Assembly: GCA_907165275.2 (NCBI GenBank)
Contig: CAJRBF020000006.1
Span: 434,001-498,000, forward strand
DNA length: 64,000 nt
Source: Zygaena filipendulae
Taxonomy: Eukaryota; Arthropoda; Insecta; Lepidoptera; Zygaenidae
Direction: 5' to 3'
The notes below the pieces were generated by a model. The model saw only the letters and a program-made list of their open reading frames with translations. It ran no database searches and was not told the DNA's origin. Below, piece by piece: positions 32,881-45,700 of the stretch (its first letter is position 1; each line of letters starts with the position of its first letter). The position numbers and the translations under genes were made by a program.

Positions 32881-35800
32881 AAATAACAAACTACGTCGCT
32901 TTTTTGGTGTTTTCGAACTGGTTTTCGCTGTTGTTTGTCTATCCGCAACCCCTAAACTCACCCCCGCATATTTATTTATTAATATTTTGGTAATTTTTAA
33001 TATTTCATCGACTTGGAAAAACCCGCATAGTAATTGAATTATTAATTCCGTTTTTTAAGTTATTTGGTTGTTTTTTATAAGTGTTTCGTTGCTGGTCCGG
33101 CGTTGTTTAACGCTCTTTTCGTTTTCGACACCCTTCCTGGCCGCATCGGCGCAGGAATTATCCAAATTTCTGGGATTTTTGCAAAAATTTTTACTTTTCT
33201 TCAAAATTTTACGCTTTAGGGAGGTTTGGCCGCAAAGTTTTTCCTATAAAATACCTAGAGGAACATCCCCCGCGTCGATTGACACCCTCCGCGCTCGATT
33301 CCGACCGCGGCGAACTGGTTTTCGCTGTTATTTGTCTATCCGCAACCCCTAAACTCACCCTCGCATATTTATTTATTAATATTTTGGTAATTTTTAATAT
33401 TTCATCGACTTAGAAAATCCGCATAGTAATTGAATTATTAATTCCGTTTTTTAAGTTATTTGGTTGTTTTTTATAAGTGTTTCGTTGCTGGTCCGGCGTT
33501 GTTCAACGCTCTTTTCGTTTTCGACACCTTTCCTGGCCGCATCGGCGCAGGAATTATCCAAATTTCTGGGATTTTTGCAAAATGTTTACTTTTCTTCAAA
33601 ATTTTACGCTTTCGGGAGGTTTGGCCGCAAAGTTTTTCCTATAAAATACCTAGAGGAACATCCCCCGCGTCGATTGACACCCTCCGCGCTCGATTCCGAC
33701 CGCGGCGAACTGGTTTTCGCTGTTATTTGTCTATCCGCAACCCCTAAACTCACCCTCGCATATTTATTTATTAATATTTTGGTAATTTTTAATATTTCAT
33801 CGACTTAGAAAATCCGCATAGTAATTGAATTATTAATTCCGTTTTTTAAGTTATTTGGTTGTTTTTTATAAGTGTTTCGTTGCTGGTCCGGCGTTGTTCA
33901 ACGCTCTTTTCGTTTTCGACACCTTTCCTGGCCCCATCGGCGCAGGAATTATCCAAATTTCTGGGATTTTTGCAAAATGTTTACTTTTCTTCAAAATTTA
34001 ACGCTTTCGGGAGGTTTGGCCGCAAAGTTTTTCCTATAAAATACCTAGAGGAACATCCCCCGCGTCAATTGACACCCTCCGCGCTCGATTCCGACCGCGG
34101 CGAAGCAAAAAAACGCCAAATTTTATTACGTCATCAGCAAATACATACCCCCCCTCCGCCCACCCGAGGCTACCTAAGTAAACGCGTGTTTGAAGCGACA
34201 ATCGATATTAATATCAATAAAATAACAAACTACGTCGCTTTTTTGGTGTTTTCGAACTGGTTTTCGCTGTTGTTTGTCTATCCGCAACCCCTAAACTCAC
34301 CCCCGCATATTTATTTATTAATATTTTGGTAATTTTTAATATTTCATCGACTTGGAAAAACCCGCATAGTAATTGAATTATTAATTCCGTTTTTTAAGTT
34401 ATTTGGTTGTTTTTTATAAGTGTTTCGTTGCTGGTCCGGCGTTGTTCAACGCTCTTTTCGTTTTCGACACCTTTCCTGGCCGCATCGGCGCAGGAATTAT
34501 CCAAATTTCTGGGATTTTTGCAAAATGTTTACTTTTCTTCAAAATTTTACGCTTTCGGGAGGTTTGGCCGCAAAGTTTTTCCTATAAAATACCTAGAGGA
34601 ACATCCCCCGCGTCGATTGACACCATCCGGCCTCGATTCCGACCGCGGCGAAGCGAAAAAACGCCAAATTTTATGACGTCATCCGCAAATACCTACCCCC
34701 TTCGCGCACCCGAGGCTACCTAAGTAAACGCGTGTTTGAAGCGACAATCGATATTAATATCAATAAAATAACAAACTACGTCGCTTTTTTGGTGTTTTCG
34801 AACTGGTTTTCGCTGTAGTTTGTCTATCCGCAACCCCTAAACTCACCCCCGCATATTTATTTATTAATATTTTGGTAATTTTTAATATTTCATCGACTTG
34901 GAAAAACCCGCATAGTAATTGAATTATTAATTCCGTTTTTTTAAGTTATTTGGTTGTTTTTTATAAGTGTTTCGTTGCTGGTCCGGCGTTGTTTAACGCT
35001 CTTTTCGTTTTCGACACCCTTCCTGGCCGCATCGGCGCAGGAATTATCCAAATTTCTGGGATTTTTGCAAAAATTTATACTTTTCTTCAAAATTTTACGC
35101 TTTCGGGAGGTTTGGCCGCAAAGTTTTTCCTATAAAATACCTAGAGGAACATCCCCCGCGTCGATTGACACCCTCCGCGCTCGATTCCGACCGCGGCGAA
35201 GCAAAAAAACGCCAAATTTTATTACGTCATCCGCAAATACCTACCCCTTCCGCGCACCCGAGGCTACCTAAGTAAACGCGTGTTTGAAGCGACAATCGAT
35301 ATTAATATCAATAAAATAACAAACTACGTCGCTTTTTTGGTGTTTTCGAACTGGTTTTCGCTGTTGTTTGTCTATCCGCAACCCCTAAACTCACCCCCGC
35401 ATATTTATTGATTAATATTTTGGTAATTTTTAATATTTCATCGACTTGGAAAAACCCGCATAGTAATTGAATTATTAATTCCGTTTTTTTAAGTTATTTG
35501 GTTGTTTTTTATAAGTGTTTCGTTGCTGGTCCGGCGTTGTTTAACGCTCTTTTCGTTTTCGACACCCTTCCTGGCCGCATCGGCGCAGGAATTATCCAAA
35601 TTTCTGGGAATTTTGCAAAAATGTTTACTTTTCTTCAAAATTTTACCTTTTCGGGAGGTTTGGCCGCAAAGTTTTTCCTATAAAATACCTAGAGGAACAT
35701 CCCCCGCGTCGATTGATACCCTCCGCGCTCGATTCCGACCGCAGCGAAGCAAAAAAACGCCAAATTTTATTACGTCATCAGCAAATACATACCCCCCCTC

Positions 35801-38800
35801 CGCCCACCCGAGGCTACCTAAGTAAACGCGTGTTTGAAGCGACAATCGATATTAATATCAATAAAATAACAAACTACGTCGCTTTTTTGGTGTTTTCGAA
35901 CTGGTTTTCGCTGTTGTTTGTCTATCCGCAACCCCTAAACTCACCCCCGCATATTTATTTATTAATATTTTGGTAATTTTTAATATTTCATCGACTTGGA
36001 AAAACCCGCATAGTAATTGAATTATTAATTCCGTTTTTTAAGTTATTTGGTTGTTTTTTATAAGTGTTTCGTTGCTGGTCCGGCGTTGTTTAACGCTCTT
36101 TTCGTTTTCGACACCCTTCCTGACCGCATCGGCGCAGGAATTATCCAAATTTCTGGGATTTTTGCAAAAATTTTTACTTTTCTTCAAAATTTTACGCTTT
36201 AGGGAGGTTTGGCCGCAAAGTTTTTCCTATAAAATACCTAGAGGAACATCCCCCGCGTCGATTGACACCCTCCGCGCTCGATTCCGACCGCGGCGAACTG
36301 GTTTTCGCTGTTATTTGTCTATCCGCAACCCCTAAACTCACCCTCGCATATTTATTTATTAATATTTTGGTAATTTTTAATATTTCATCGACTTAGAAAA
36401 TCCATATAGTAATTGAATTATTAATTCCGTTTTTTAAGTTATTTGGTTGTTTTTCATAAGTGTTTCGTTGCTGGTCCGGCGTTGTTCAACGCTCTTTTCG
36501 TTTTCGACACCTTTCCTGGCCGCATCGGCGCAGGAATTATCCAAATTTCTGGGATTTTTGCAAAATGTTTACTTTTCTTCAAAATTTAACGCTTTCGGGA
36601 GGTTTGGCCGCAAAGTTTTTCCTATAAAATACCTAGAGGAACATCCCCCGCGTCGATTGACACCCTCCGGCCTCGATTCCGACCGCGGCGAAGCGAAAAA
36701 ACGCCAAATTTTATGACGTCATCCGCAAATACCTACCCCCTTCGCGCACCCGAGGCTACCTAAGTAAGCGCGTGTTTGAAGCGACAATCGATATTAATAT
36801 CAATAAAATAACAAATTACTTGGTTTTTTTGGTGTTTTCGAACTGGTTTTCGCTGTTGTTTGTCTATCCGCAACCCCTAAACTCACCCCCGCATATTTAT
36901 TTATTAATATTTTGGTAATTTTTAATATTTCATCGACTTAGAAAAATCCGCATTGTAATTGAATTATTAATTCCGCTGTTTAAATTATTTGGTTGTTTTT
37001 TATAAGTGTTTCGTTGCTGGTCCGGCGTTGTTTAACGCTCTTTTCGTTTTCGACACCCTTCCTGGCCGCATCGGCGCAGGAATTATCCAAATTTCTGGGA
37101 TTTTTGCAAAAATTTTTACTTTTCTTCAAAATTTTACGCTTTAGGGAGGTTTGGCCGCAAAGTTTTTCCTATAAAATACCTAGAGGAACATCCCCCGCGT
37201 CGATTGACACCCTCCGCGCTCGATTCCGACCGCGGCGAACTGGTTTTCGCTGTTATTTGTCTATCCGCAACCCCTAAACTCACCCCCGCATATTTATTTA
37301 TTAATATTTTGGTAATTTTTAATATTTCATCGACTTAGAAAATCCGCATAGTGATGGAATTATTAATTCCGTTTTTTAAGTTATTTGGTTGTTTTTTATA
37401 AGTGTTTCGTTGCTGGTCCGGCGTTGTTTAACGCTCTTTTCGTTTTCGACACCTTTCCTGGCCGCATCGGCGCAGGAATTATCCAAATTTCTGGGATTTT
37501 TGCAAAAATGTTTACTTTTCTTCAAAATTTCACGCTTTCTGGAGGTTTGGCCGCAAAGTTTTTCCTATAAAATACCTAGAGGAACATCCCCCGCGTCGAT
37601 TGACACCCTCCGCACTCGATTCCGACCGCGGCGAAGCGAAAAAACGCCTAATGTTATTACGTCATCCGCAAATACCTACCCCTTCCGCGCACCCGAGGCT
37701 ACCTAAGTAAACGCGTGTTTGAAGCGACAATCGATATTAATATCAATAAAATAACAAACTACGTCGCTTTTTTGGTATTTTCGAACTGGTTTTCGCTGTT
37801 GTTTGTCTATCCGCAACCCCTAAACTCACCCCCGCATATTTATTTATTAATATTTTGGTAATTTTTAATATTTCATCGACTTAGAAAATCCGCATAGTGA
37901 TGGAATTATTAATTCCGTTTTTTAAGTTATTTGGTTGTTTTTTATAAGTGTTTCGTTGCTGGTCCGGCGTTGTTCAACGCTCTTTTCGTTTTCGACACCT
38001 TTCCTGGCCGCATCGGCGCAGGAATTATCCAAATTTCTGGGATTTTTGCAAAATGTTTACTTTTCTTCAAAATTTTACGATTTCGGGAGGTTTGGCCGCA
38101 AAGTTTTTCCTATAAAATACCTAGAGGAACATCCCCCGCGTCGATTGACACCCTCCGGCCTCGATTCCGACCGCGGCGAAGCGAAAAAACGCCAAATTTT
38201 ATGACGTCATCCGCAAATACCTACCCCCTTCGCGCACCCGAGGCTACCTAAGTAAACGCGTGTTTGAAGCGACAATCGATATTAATATCAATAAAATAAC
38301 AAACTACGTCGCTTTTTTGGTGTTTTCGAACTGGTTTTCGCTGTTGTTTGTCTATCCGCAACCCCTAAACTCACCCCCGCATATTTATTTATTAATATTT
38401 TGGTAATTTTTAATATTTCATCGACTTGGAAAAACCCGCATAGTAATTGAATTATTAATTCCGTTTTTTTAAGTTATTTGGTTGTTTTTTATAAGTGTTT
38501 CGTTGCTGGTCCGGCGTTGTTTAACGCTCTTTTCGTTTTCGACACCCTTCCTGGCCGCATCGGCGCAGGAATTATCCAAATTTCTGGGAATTTTGCAAAA
38601 ATGTTTACTTTTCTTCAAAATTTTACGCTTTCGGGAGGTTTGGCCGCAAAGTTTTTCCTATAAAATACCTAGAGGAACATCCCCCGCGTCGATTGATACC
38701 CTCCGCGCTCGATTCCGACCGCAGCGAAGCAAAAAAACGCCAAATTTTATTACGTCATCAGCAAATACATACCCCCCCTCCGCCCACCCGAGGCTACCTA

Positions 38801-38972
38801 AGTAAACGCGTGTTTGAAGCGACAATCGATATTAATATCAATAAAATAACAAACTACGTCGCTTTTTTGGTGTTTTCGAACTGGTTTTCGCTGTTGTTTG
38901 TCTATCCGCAACCCCTAAACTTACCCCCGCATATTTATTTATTAATATTTTGGTAATTTTTAATATTTCATC
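32881..38972 (+). repeat. Main satellite array, segment 9
   Basis: Units start at about 33066 (short), 33462 (short), 33857, 34405, 34952, 35500, 36049 (short), 36445, 36991 (short), 37387, 37933 and 38480. The unit from 33857 carries the rare GGCCCCATCGG variant, seen again at 47194 beyond the BEL element. The segment ends at TTTCATC, the left copy of the BEL target site. Confidence 0.97.
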
Positions 38973-39724
38973 TGTGCAGGACGACCGACGTGCCCGAGAC
39001 AACCGACGTCTTCATAGTATAAGCTAGGTATAAGTAATAATGTATAGCAACATAAGTATAGAAAGATTATATAGGTTTAGAGGTGCACCTATAGTTTTAA
39101 AATAGACTAAAACTTGTATATTGAACCTTATTGCCAAGCCCATAAAAGCGGCCATCACTTTGGCAATAAAAGGTAAAGATTCTAGAAGCTTTTACGGCCA
39201 CTGAATCGCATCCGCCCGCTGAGTATAGCGAGCAAAAACCGTTGGCCAATAGGAGCCACGAATAGCAGTGAGCTTGATGTCCTCGACTCGTCATTTTTGA
39301 TAGCCATTGACTGTGACCAATGGGTAAGCTTACATTAATTGAGATTGTGAAAATTAAATGAACAGAAACTGCATTTATTTCCTGCGAACACTAGCAAAAC
39401 GCGCACTAGAAAAAAGTTATAAATATTAGACATTGAAATAGGAACCTTACAGTTCGCCAAATATTAGAAAGACAATGCGTCATGTAGTTCAGACAAGTTT
39501 AATTAGAATCAATTCGCGATATAGTATTTCCTAGTTAAGCTCGTTGCATACGCTAGTGGTCACGGGTATAGTGCCGCTCTGATTAGATAGTAAAAGAGCG
39601 TTATCACTGGCATTCGCCGTTCTGATTCCTGTGTCTCCGTACCCAGTAATAGCTACGTACGAGTCAGGTGGACAGAGTAATCGTCATACAGTCCACTTGC
39701 CCGACAGCCCATCTGGCACGTACA
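38973..39724 (+). repeat. BEL/Pao left LTR (752 bp)
   Basis: TGTGCAGGACGACC to GGCACGTACA. TATAAATA at about 39418 with CAGTT about 30 bp downstream is a candidate promoter. An AATAAA at about 39163 lies before that point, so the exact U3/R/U5 borders cannot be fixed by eye. The 65-codon minus frame here recurs in the right LTR and is not a gene. Confidence 0.95.
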
Positions 39725-39728
39725 TTTC

Positions 39729-39746
39729 TGGTCCATTCGAGCCGCG
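39729..39746 (+). promoter_or_regulatory. BEL/Pao primer-binding site, probably tRNA-Tyr
   Basis: Four bases after the LTR stands TGGTCCATTCGAGCCGCG. The 3' end of animal tRNA-Tyr with CCA, as I remember it, would pair with TGGTCCTTCGAGCCGG, so the match is close but has one extra A. Position and the leading TGG are typical of a minus-strand primer site. The tRNA identity is an inference. Confidence 0.6.
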
Positions 39747-39769
39747 ATCACGGAGAACAGCGAATCACA

Positions 39770-42700
39770 ATGCCGGTGACTCGCTCTACGAGTGGCCGTT
39801 CTCAGGCCCGGCCGGTGACGCATCGCCAGCCGCCCGCCTCACCGTCCGAAGATATAGACGCCGGAACGTCCACGCCCGTAACCGTGAGTCTTATAGAGGC
39901 GCCGACGCCGTCCACCGCCGCGATAACGTCGACCGCCGCGACTGTCACCGCTCGCCATGCCGTCGAGCGCACCGATGCGCCACAGCGCTCACAGCTGATG
40001 CTGGCCGCCGCCGTGCCACCGTCAGCTGATTCGATGCAGCCTGTTGCACCGACGCCGTCCGCCGCCGTGACGACGTCGGCCGCCGCGACTACTGCTATAG
40101 CTCGCTCGACGTCCGAGCATATAGTGCCGCAACACTCGCGTTGCCGCTTGCAACAGACGCCGGCCACCGCCGCGTCGCCGTCCGTTGCCCCCATCGGGTC
40201 AGTCGCACCGACGCCGTCCGCCGCCGAGACGCCGTCGGTCGCCGCGACGACCGCCACCGCTCACACAGCTGAGCGAACCCAGGCGCCACAGCGCCCACAG
40301 CTGCCTACCGTCCCCGCCGAGTCTGTGTTGTCCGCTAGCGACGCCTGTACCCGTCGCAGCGGCAGCAGGACGGTAAAGAAGGAGAGCAAGGCTCGTCAAG
40401 AAGCGCGCCTCCGCCTGAAGCTCGCCGCCGCTCGTCTCGCCGTCTTAGAGGCCGAGGAAGAGTTGGAATCCATCGAGAGCCACGTCGATGCCATATCCGT
40501 GGCAGAAACTAATAAAAGAGTGGGTGCGTGGCTAACAGACAGCCGGGCACATCTTTTTGATTTTACAGATGAGCCGATCGAACAACCGCTCTCCGTGCCG
40601 CCGCCGCCCACCTCTGTGCCAACAGCGCCGCTGCAACCGCAACTGCCGTCGATCGCAGCGCCAACACTCGCCGGGCCGCCGCCACCGCCGCTGCAGCCGC
40701 CCGCCGAATCGCCGCCCGCTGGGCAACCTCCGCCCGCTGGGCAATCGCCGCCCGCAGGGCATTCGCCGCCCGCATGGGCACCACCGCCTGCCGCGCCGCT
40801 GCCGCCCGCCTGGGCGCCGCCGCCTGCCGGGCCACAGCTGCCGCCTGTTTGGGCGCCCTCGGGCGCCACCCCGCTAGCCGAGACAAACGTGAATATGTCT
40901 CAGCTGGCCGAGGCCATCGCCCTCGCAGCCAGAGGGGGACATGCGCGCTCACGCGCATTCGCCGAACTACCGAACTACAGTGGTTCACATCAAGAGTGGC
41001 TGCTGTTCAACGCAGCCTACAAGGACTCCAGCTCTACGTACACCGCAACCGAGAACGTCGCCCGCCTTCGCCGCAGCCTCCGCGGGAAGGCGAAAGAGGC
41101 CGTCGAAAGCCTCCTCATCTCCAACTCAAATCCAGATGAGATCATGCGGACGCTGGAGTCTCGCTTTGGTCGTCCGGACTGCATCGCCAGCACCGAGCTG
41201 GACCGCCTGCGCGCCCTGCCGCGCCCGACCGACTCGCCGCGCGACCTGTGCATCTTCGCGAGTCGGGTCACCAACTCCGTGGCAACGCTACAGGCGCTCA
41301 ACAGGCAGCAGTACCTAAACAATCCGGATATAGTTAAGGTAACGACAGATAAACTGTGCCCTAGTATCAGATATAGATGGTATCAATATGCCAGGCCACA
41401 CCGAGACCAGGAACCAGACCTCGTGACCCTGGCTCGATTCCTTGGTTTGGAGGCCGAAATGTGCGCGCCCTACGCGCAGCCCGAACAAATATCGCCGCTG
41501 GAGCCGGCCAGCCGCCCGCCCCAGCGCCGGCCGAACCGAACGTTCGCAGCCACCGAAAATAGTGATAGTGCGAAATCAAAGTGCCCAGTTTGCAATGCCG
41601 TCGGACACACCATAGAGGTATGTAAGAAATTTAATGATTTATCTTGTGATGCCCGCTGGGACCTAGCAAAAGAGCGTAGATTATGTTTTAGATGCTTACG
41701 TGTACGAAAACGAATGCATAGTTGTAAAACTAAAAAGTGTGACCGCGATGGATGCCCACTCTCGCACCACGCGTTATTACACTCGACGTCGCGTGCGAAA
41801 AAAGCACCGACGCAGGAAACAGAAACAGTTACAACCGCGTGCGCTCCCACTAAATTCCAGACGTATTTAAAAATAATTCCTGTGTGTGTGTCCGGACCGG
41901 CGGGAGTGGTAAACACTCACGCCCTACTCGATGACGGGTCCACTATAACTTTAGTAGATGCAGATCTCGCGCGCCAGACTGGCGCGACCGGGCCGGTCGA
42001 GCCTCTGTTCATAGAGGCGATCGCCGGAACGAGGCTAGCTACACCGTCGTCGCAACACGTCGCCCTGCAGCTGAAAGGGAGCAGAGGCGACGCCGAGATC
42101 ATGGCGCGAACCATAGACGCGCTACGCCTGTCCCCACAAGCAGTCACCGAGAGCGACTTAGCCGACTGCTTACACCTGGAGGACATAAAGGATGAAATAA
42201 GGTATGATGACATTCAACCTAGAATATTAATCGGCCAAGACAATTGGCACCTCCTGCTGGCGTCGGAGGTCAGGAAGGGTCAGCGACACCAGCCAGTCGC
42301 CTCCCTCACACCCCTCGGATGGGTACTCCATGGTGCACACAGCCGAACGCTAGGACAGAGAGTTCACCATGTATACCACCTGACCACAGATGACCGCATG
42401 GACGAGCAACTAAAACATTATTTTGCTCTTGAGTCCCTTACAGTGAACCCGAAGCGTCCGGTCAATGACCCGGAGGCACGTGCGCTGCGCATCCTCGACG
42501 AGTGCACGACGGAGAAGGACGGCCGGTACGAGACTGCGCTGCTGTGGAAGCAGGACGAGCCTGCGATGCCAGGCAACAGGGAGAACGCCCTGAGTCGGCT
42601 CCACGGCATCGAGAGGAAACTCGACCGATCGCCATCGCTGAAAGTAAGGTATGAGGAACAAATGACTGCTCTCATAGAGAAGGGTTACGCTGAACCCGCA

Positions 42701-45700
42701 CCGGCATCGTCTACGCCGAATCGAACGTGGTACTTACCACACTTTGCCGTCGTGAACCCGTTAAAACCGGAGAAACTTAGAATAGTTCACGACGCCGCTG
42801 CCAAGACGAAGGGAGTCTCCCTCAATGATCATTTGCTCACAGGTCCTGATCTGCTACAGTCACTGCCGGGAGTCATGATGCGCTTCCGGCAGCATGCCGT
42901 TGCTGTCACCGCAGATATAGCGGAGATGTTCATGCAAGTGAAGATACGCCCGTCAGACCGCGACGCGCTCCGATACCTGTGGAGAGGTAGTCGCCGCGAC
43001 GGCGAGCCGCCGACAGAATACCGGATGACGTCACTCATCTTCGGCGCCACCTGCTCGCCGTCAACGGCCATCTACGTTAAGAACAGAAACGCGGTAAGAT
43101 ACCAAAATTTTATGCCACGGGCGACAACTGCCGTTGTCAACAATCACTACATGGACGACTACCTAGACAGTTTCGAGACCACGGCCGAGGCCGTTGAAGT
43201 GTCCAGCCAGGTGCGAGATATCCACCGACGCGGCCACTTTGACCTGCGCAAATGGGCATCGAACTCAGTCGACGTACTCGGGGCCATTGACCCCGAAGCA
43301 GCGCAGCGACCGGCCGTCAATCTGAGCGATGGCAGCCAAATAGAAAAGGTTTTGGGTCTAGTGTGGAAGCCCCACCAAGATCAACTAGCCTTCAACCTCG
43401 ACCTGGCACGCATACCAGCGAGGATAATGCAGAGTGCTGCACCAACAAAAAGAGAAGCGCTCCGTATCGTAATGTCTCTTTATGACCCATTGGGGCTCGC
43501 ATCGCCTGTAACGGTGCGAGCCAAACAAATTTTACAGGAGGTGTGGCGCCGCGGCACAGGCTGGGACGCGAAGCTGAGTCCAGACCTCGCCGAACAATGG
43601 ACGCTGTGGATGGCGCATCTGCGGAACCTGAGCGCCGTCACAATCCCGAGGTGCTACCTACGCTACAGCGACGCCACATCGCTCCAGCTGCACACCTTCA
43701 CAGACGCCAGTGAAGTTGCCTACGCAGCCGCCGTATACTGGCGCACCGTCACCCCGGAGGGCGAGGTAAATGTCACATTAGTACTCGCTAAGGCTCGGGT
43801 GGCACCAGTGAAGACAACTTCAATACCGCGGCTCGAGCTACAGGCCGCGGTCATGGGCAGCCGCATGGCGGCAGCTGTTATCGAGGAGCATCAACGGAAG
43901 CCAGAATCACAAACTTTCTGGACCGATAGCAAGACCGTTCTCGCGTGGCTGAGAACTGGGGCCCGCGCTTTTAAACCCTTCGTCGCCCACCGAATCGCGG
44001 CGATCGAAGATAACAGTAGACTTCCAGAATGGCGCTGGGTGCCCACCCGCATGAACGTCGCAGACGACGCCACGCGGGACGTGCCGAATGACTTCAACTC
44101 CGAGCACCGCTGGTATCGAGGGCCGGAGTTCCTGTACGACGAACCATCGGCATGGCCGATCGACCCGCCGAACGCCGCTGTCGTTACAGGTGAGGAAAAA
44201 GTCAATAACCTTACGAACGCTGCTCGCCCTGATACGAGAGAATGCGTGCCCGACTTCAAACGATTCTCTAAATGGGAGAGGCTACTCCGAGCGACCGGCA
44301 GGGTCTTGCAGTTCATTGACCTCTGCCGCCGCCGAACCGAGGACGTCCATTACAAACGGACGTCGAAGAACAAAGAAAAGGACGGCGCCTGGAACAAGAA
44401 ACCAGCCGCCTCGAAGCGCAAAGCCGCGCCAAGGGTCCAGCAGCCCGCAGCCGCGAGACAATACAAGAGTTTGTCAGCGGAGCATCTGCGTACCGCCGAG
44501 AAGCTGCTGGTGAGAGCGAGCCAACGCAGCTCGTTCCCGATGGATATCGAGTGCCTCGAAACAGGTAAGCCCATACCTACCAATAGTCGCTTATACGCAC
44601 TCGCTGTGTCATTGGTCGATGGCACTATCCAACTCAAGACTCGCATTGACGCGATCGAAGACGTCCCCGAAGTCACCCGGGCGCCGCCAGTGCTGGACGG
44701 AGCACACCATCTCGCCCGCCTATACATCGAGTGGACTCACAGGCAACTGCACCACAGCGGAGTCGAGATGATCGTAAATGAGGTAAAACAGAGATATTGG
44801 GTGCTCAAATTACGCACCACCGTCCGCACGGCCCTCAAGGCCTGCAGGCCGTGCCGAATTCGGCGCAACAAACCGCCGACGCCGCCTACGGGTGATCATC
44901 CCCGAGGCCGCCTCGCGCACCACGTGAGGCCGTTCAGCTTTACCGGTGTTGATTACTTTGGCCCCCTGACCGTGACCGTTGGGCGGGGGACCCAAAAAAG
45001 ATATGTTGCACTGTTCACATGTTTGACGACGCGCGCCGTTCACCTCGAGCTGGCCGCGTCCCTCTCCACCGACTCTGCGGTGATGGCCCTGCGCCGCATG
45101 ATCGCGCGGCGGGGCTGTCCCACCGAAATTTGGTCTGACAACGGGACCAACCTCCATGGCGCCGAGCGCGAGCTCAGGCGGGCCGTGGACACAGCAACCG
45201 AACATGAAGCAAGCAAGAAGATGATCGCGTGGCGCTTCATCCCTCCTGGGGCCCCGTTCATGGGCGGGGCCTGGGAGCGTATGGTGCGGTCCGTGAAGAC
45301 CGCCCTCTCCACGACGCTTCACGAGCGCCAGCCTCACGAAGAGGTGCTCGTGACGCTCCTCGCCGAAGCCGAGTTCACAGTAAACAGCCGGCCACTGACC
45401 CACGTGTCGGTGGACCCGGCTGACGCCGAAGCCATCACGCCGAACCACTTCCTGCTGCTCGGGTCGGCGCGCCATCCGGTGCCCGGCTCGCTCACCGACC
45501 GCGACCTGACTGGCCGGAACAGCTGGCGGGCCTCGCAGCGCCTGGCCGACCTGTTCTGGGCCAGATGGGTCAAGGAGTACCTGCCGGAGCTCCAAAACCG
45601 GCGGGAGCCCCACGGACGCGGGCTCCCCATCAAGCTGAACGACGTCGTACTCATCGCCGACGGCTCGCTACCACGAAATGCGTGGCCGCGCGGCGTCGTC

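Noticed and set aside
38973..39724. Host gene promoter near the BEL element
   Set aside because: All promoter-like motifs lie in the LTR repeated at 45876-46736.
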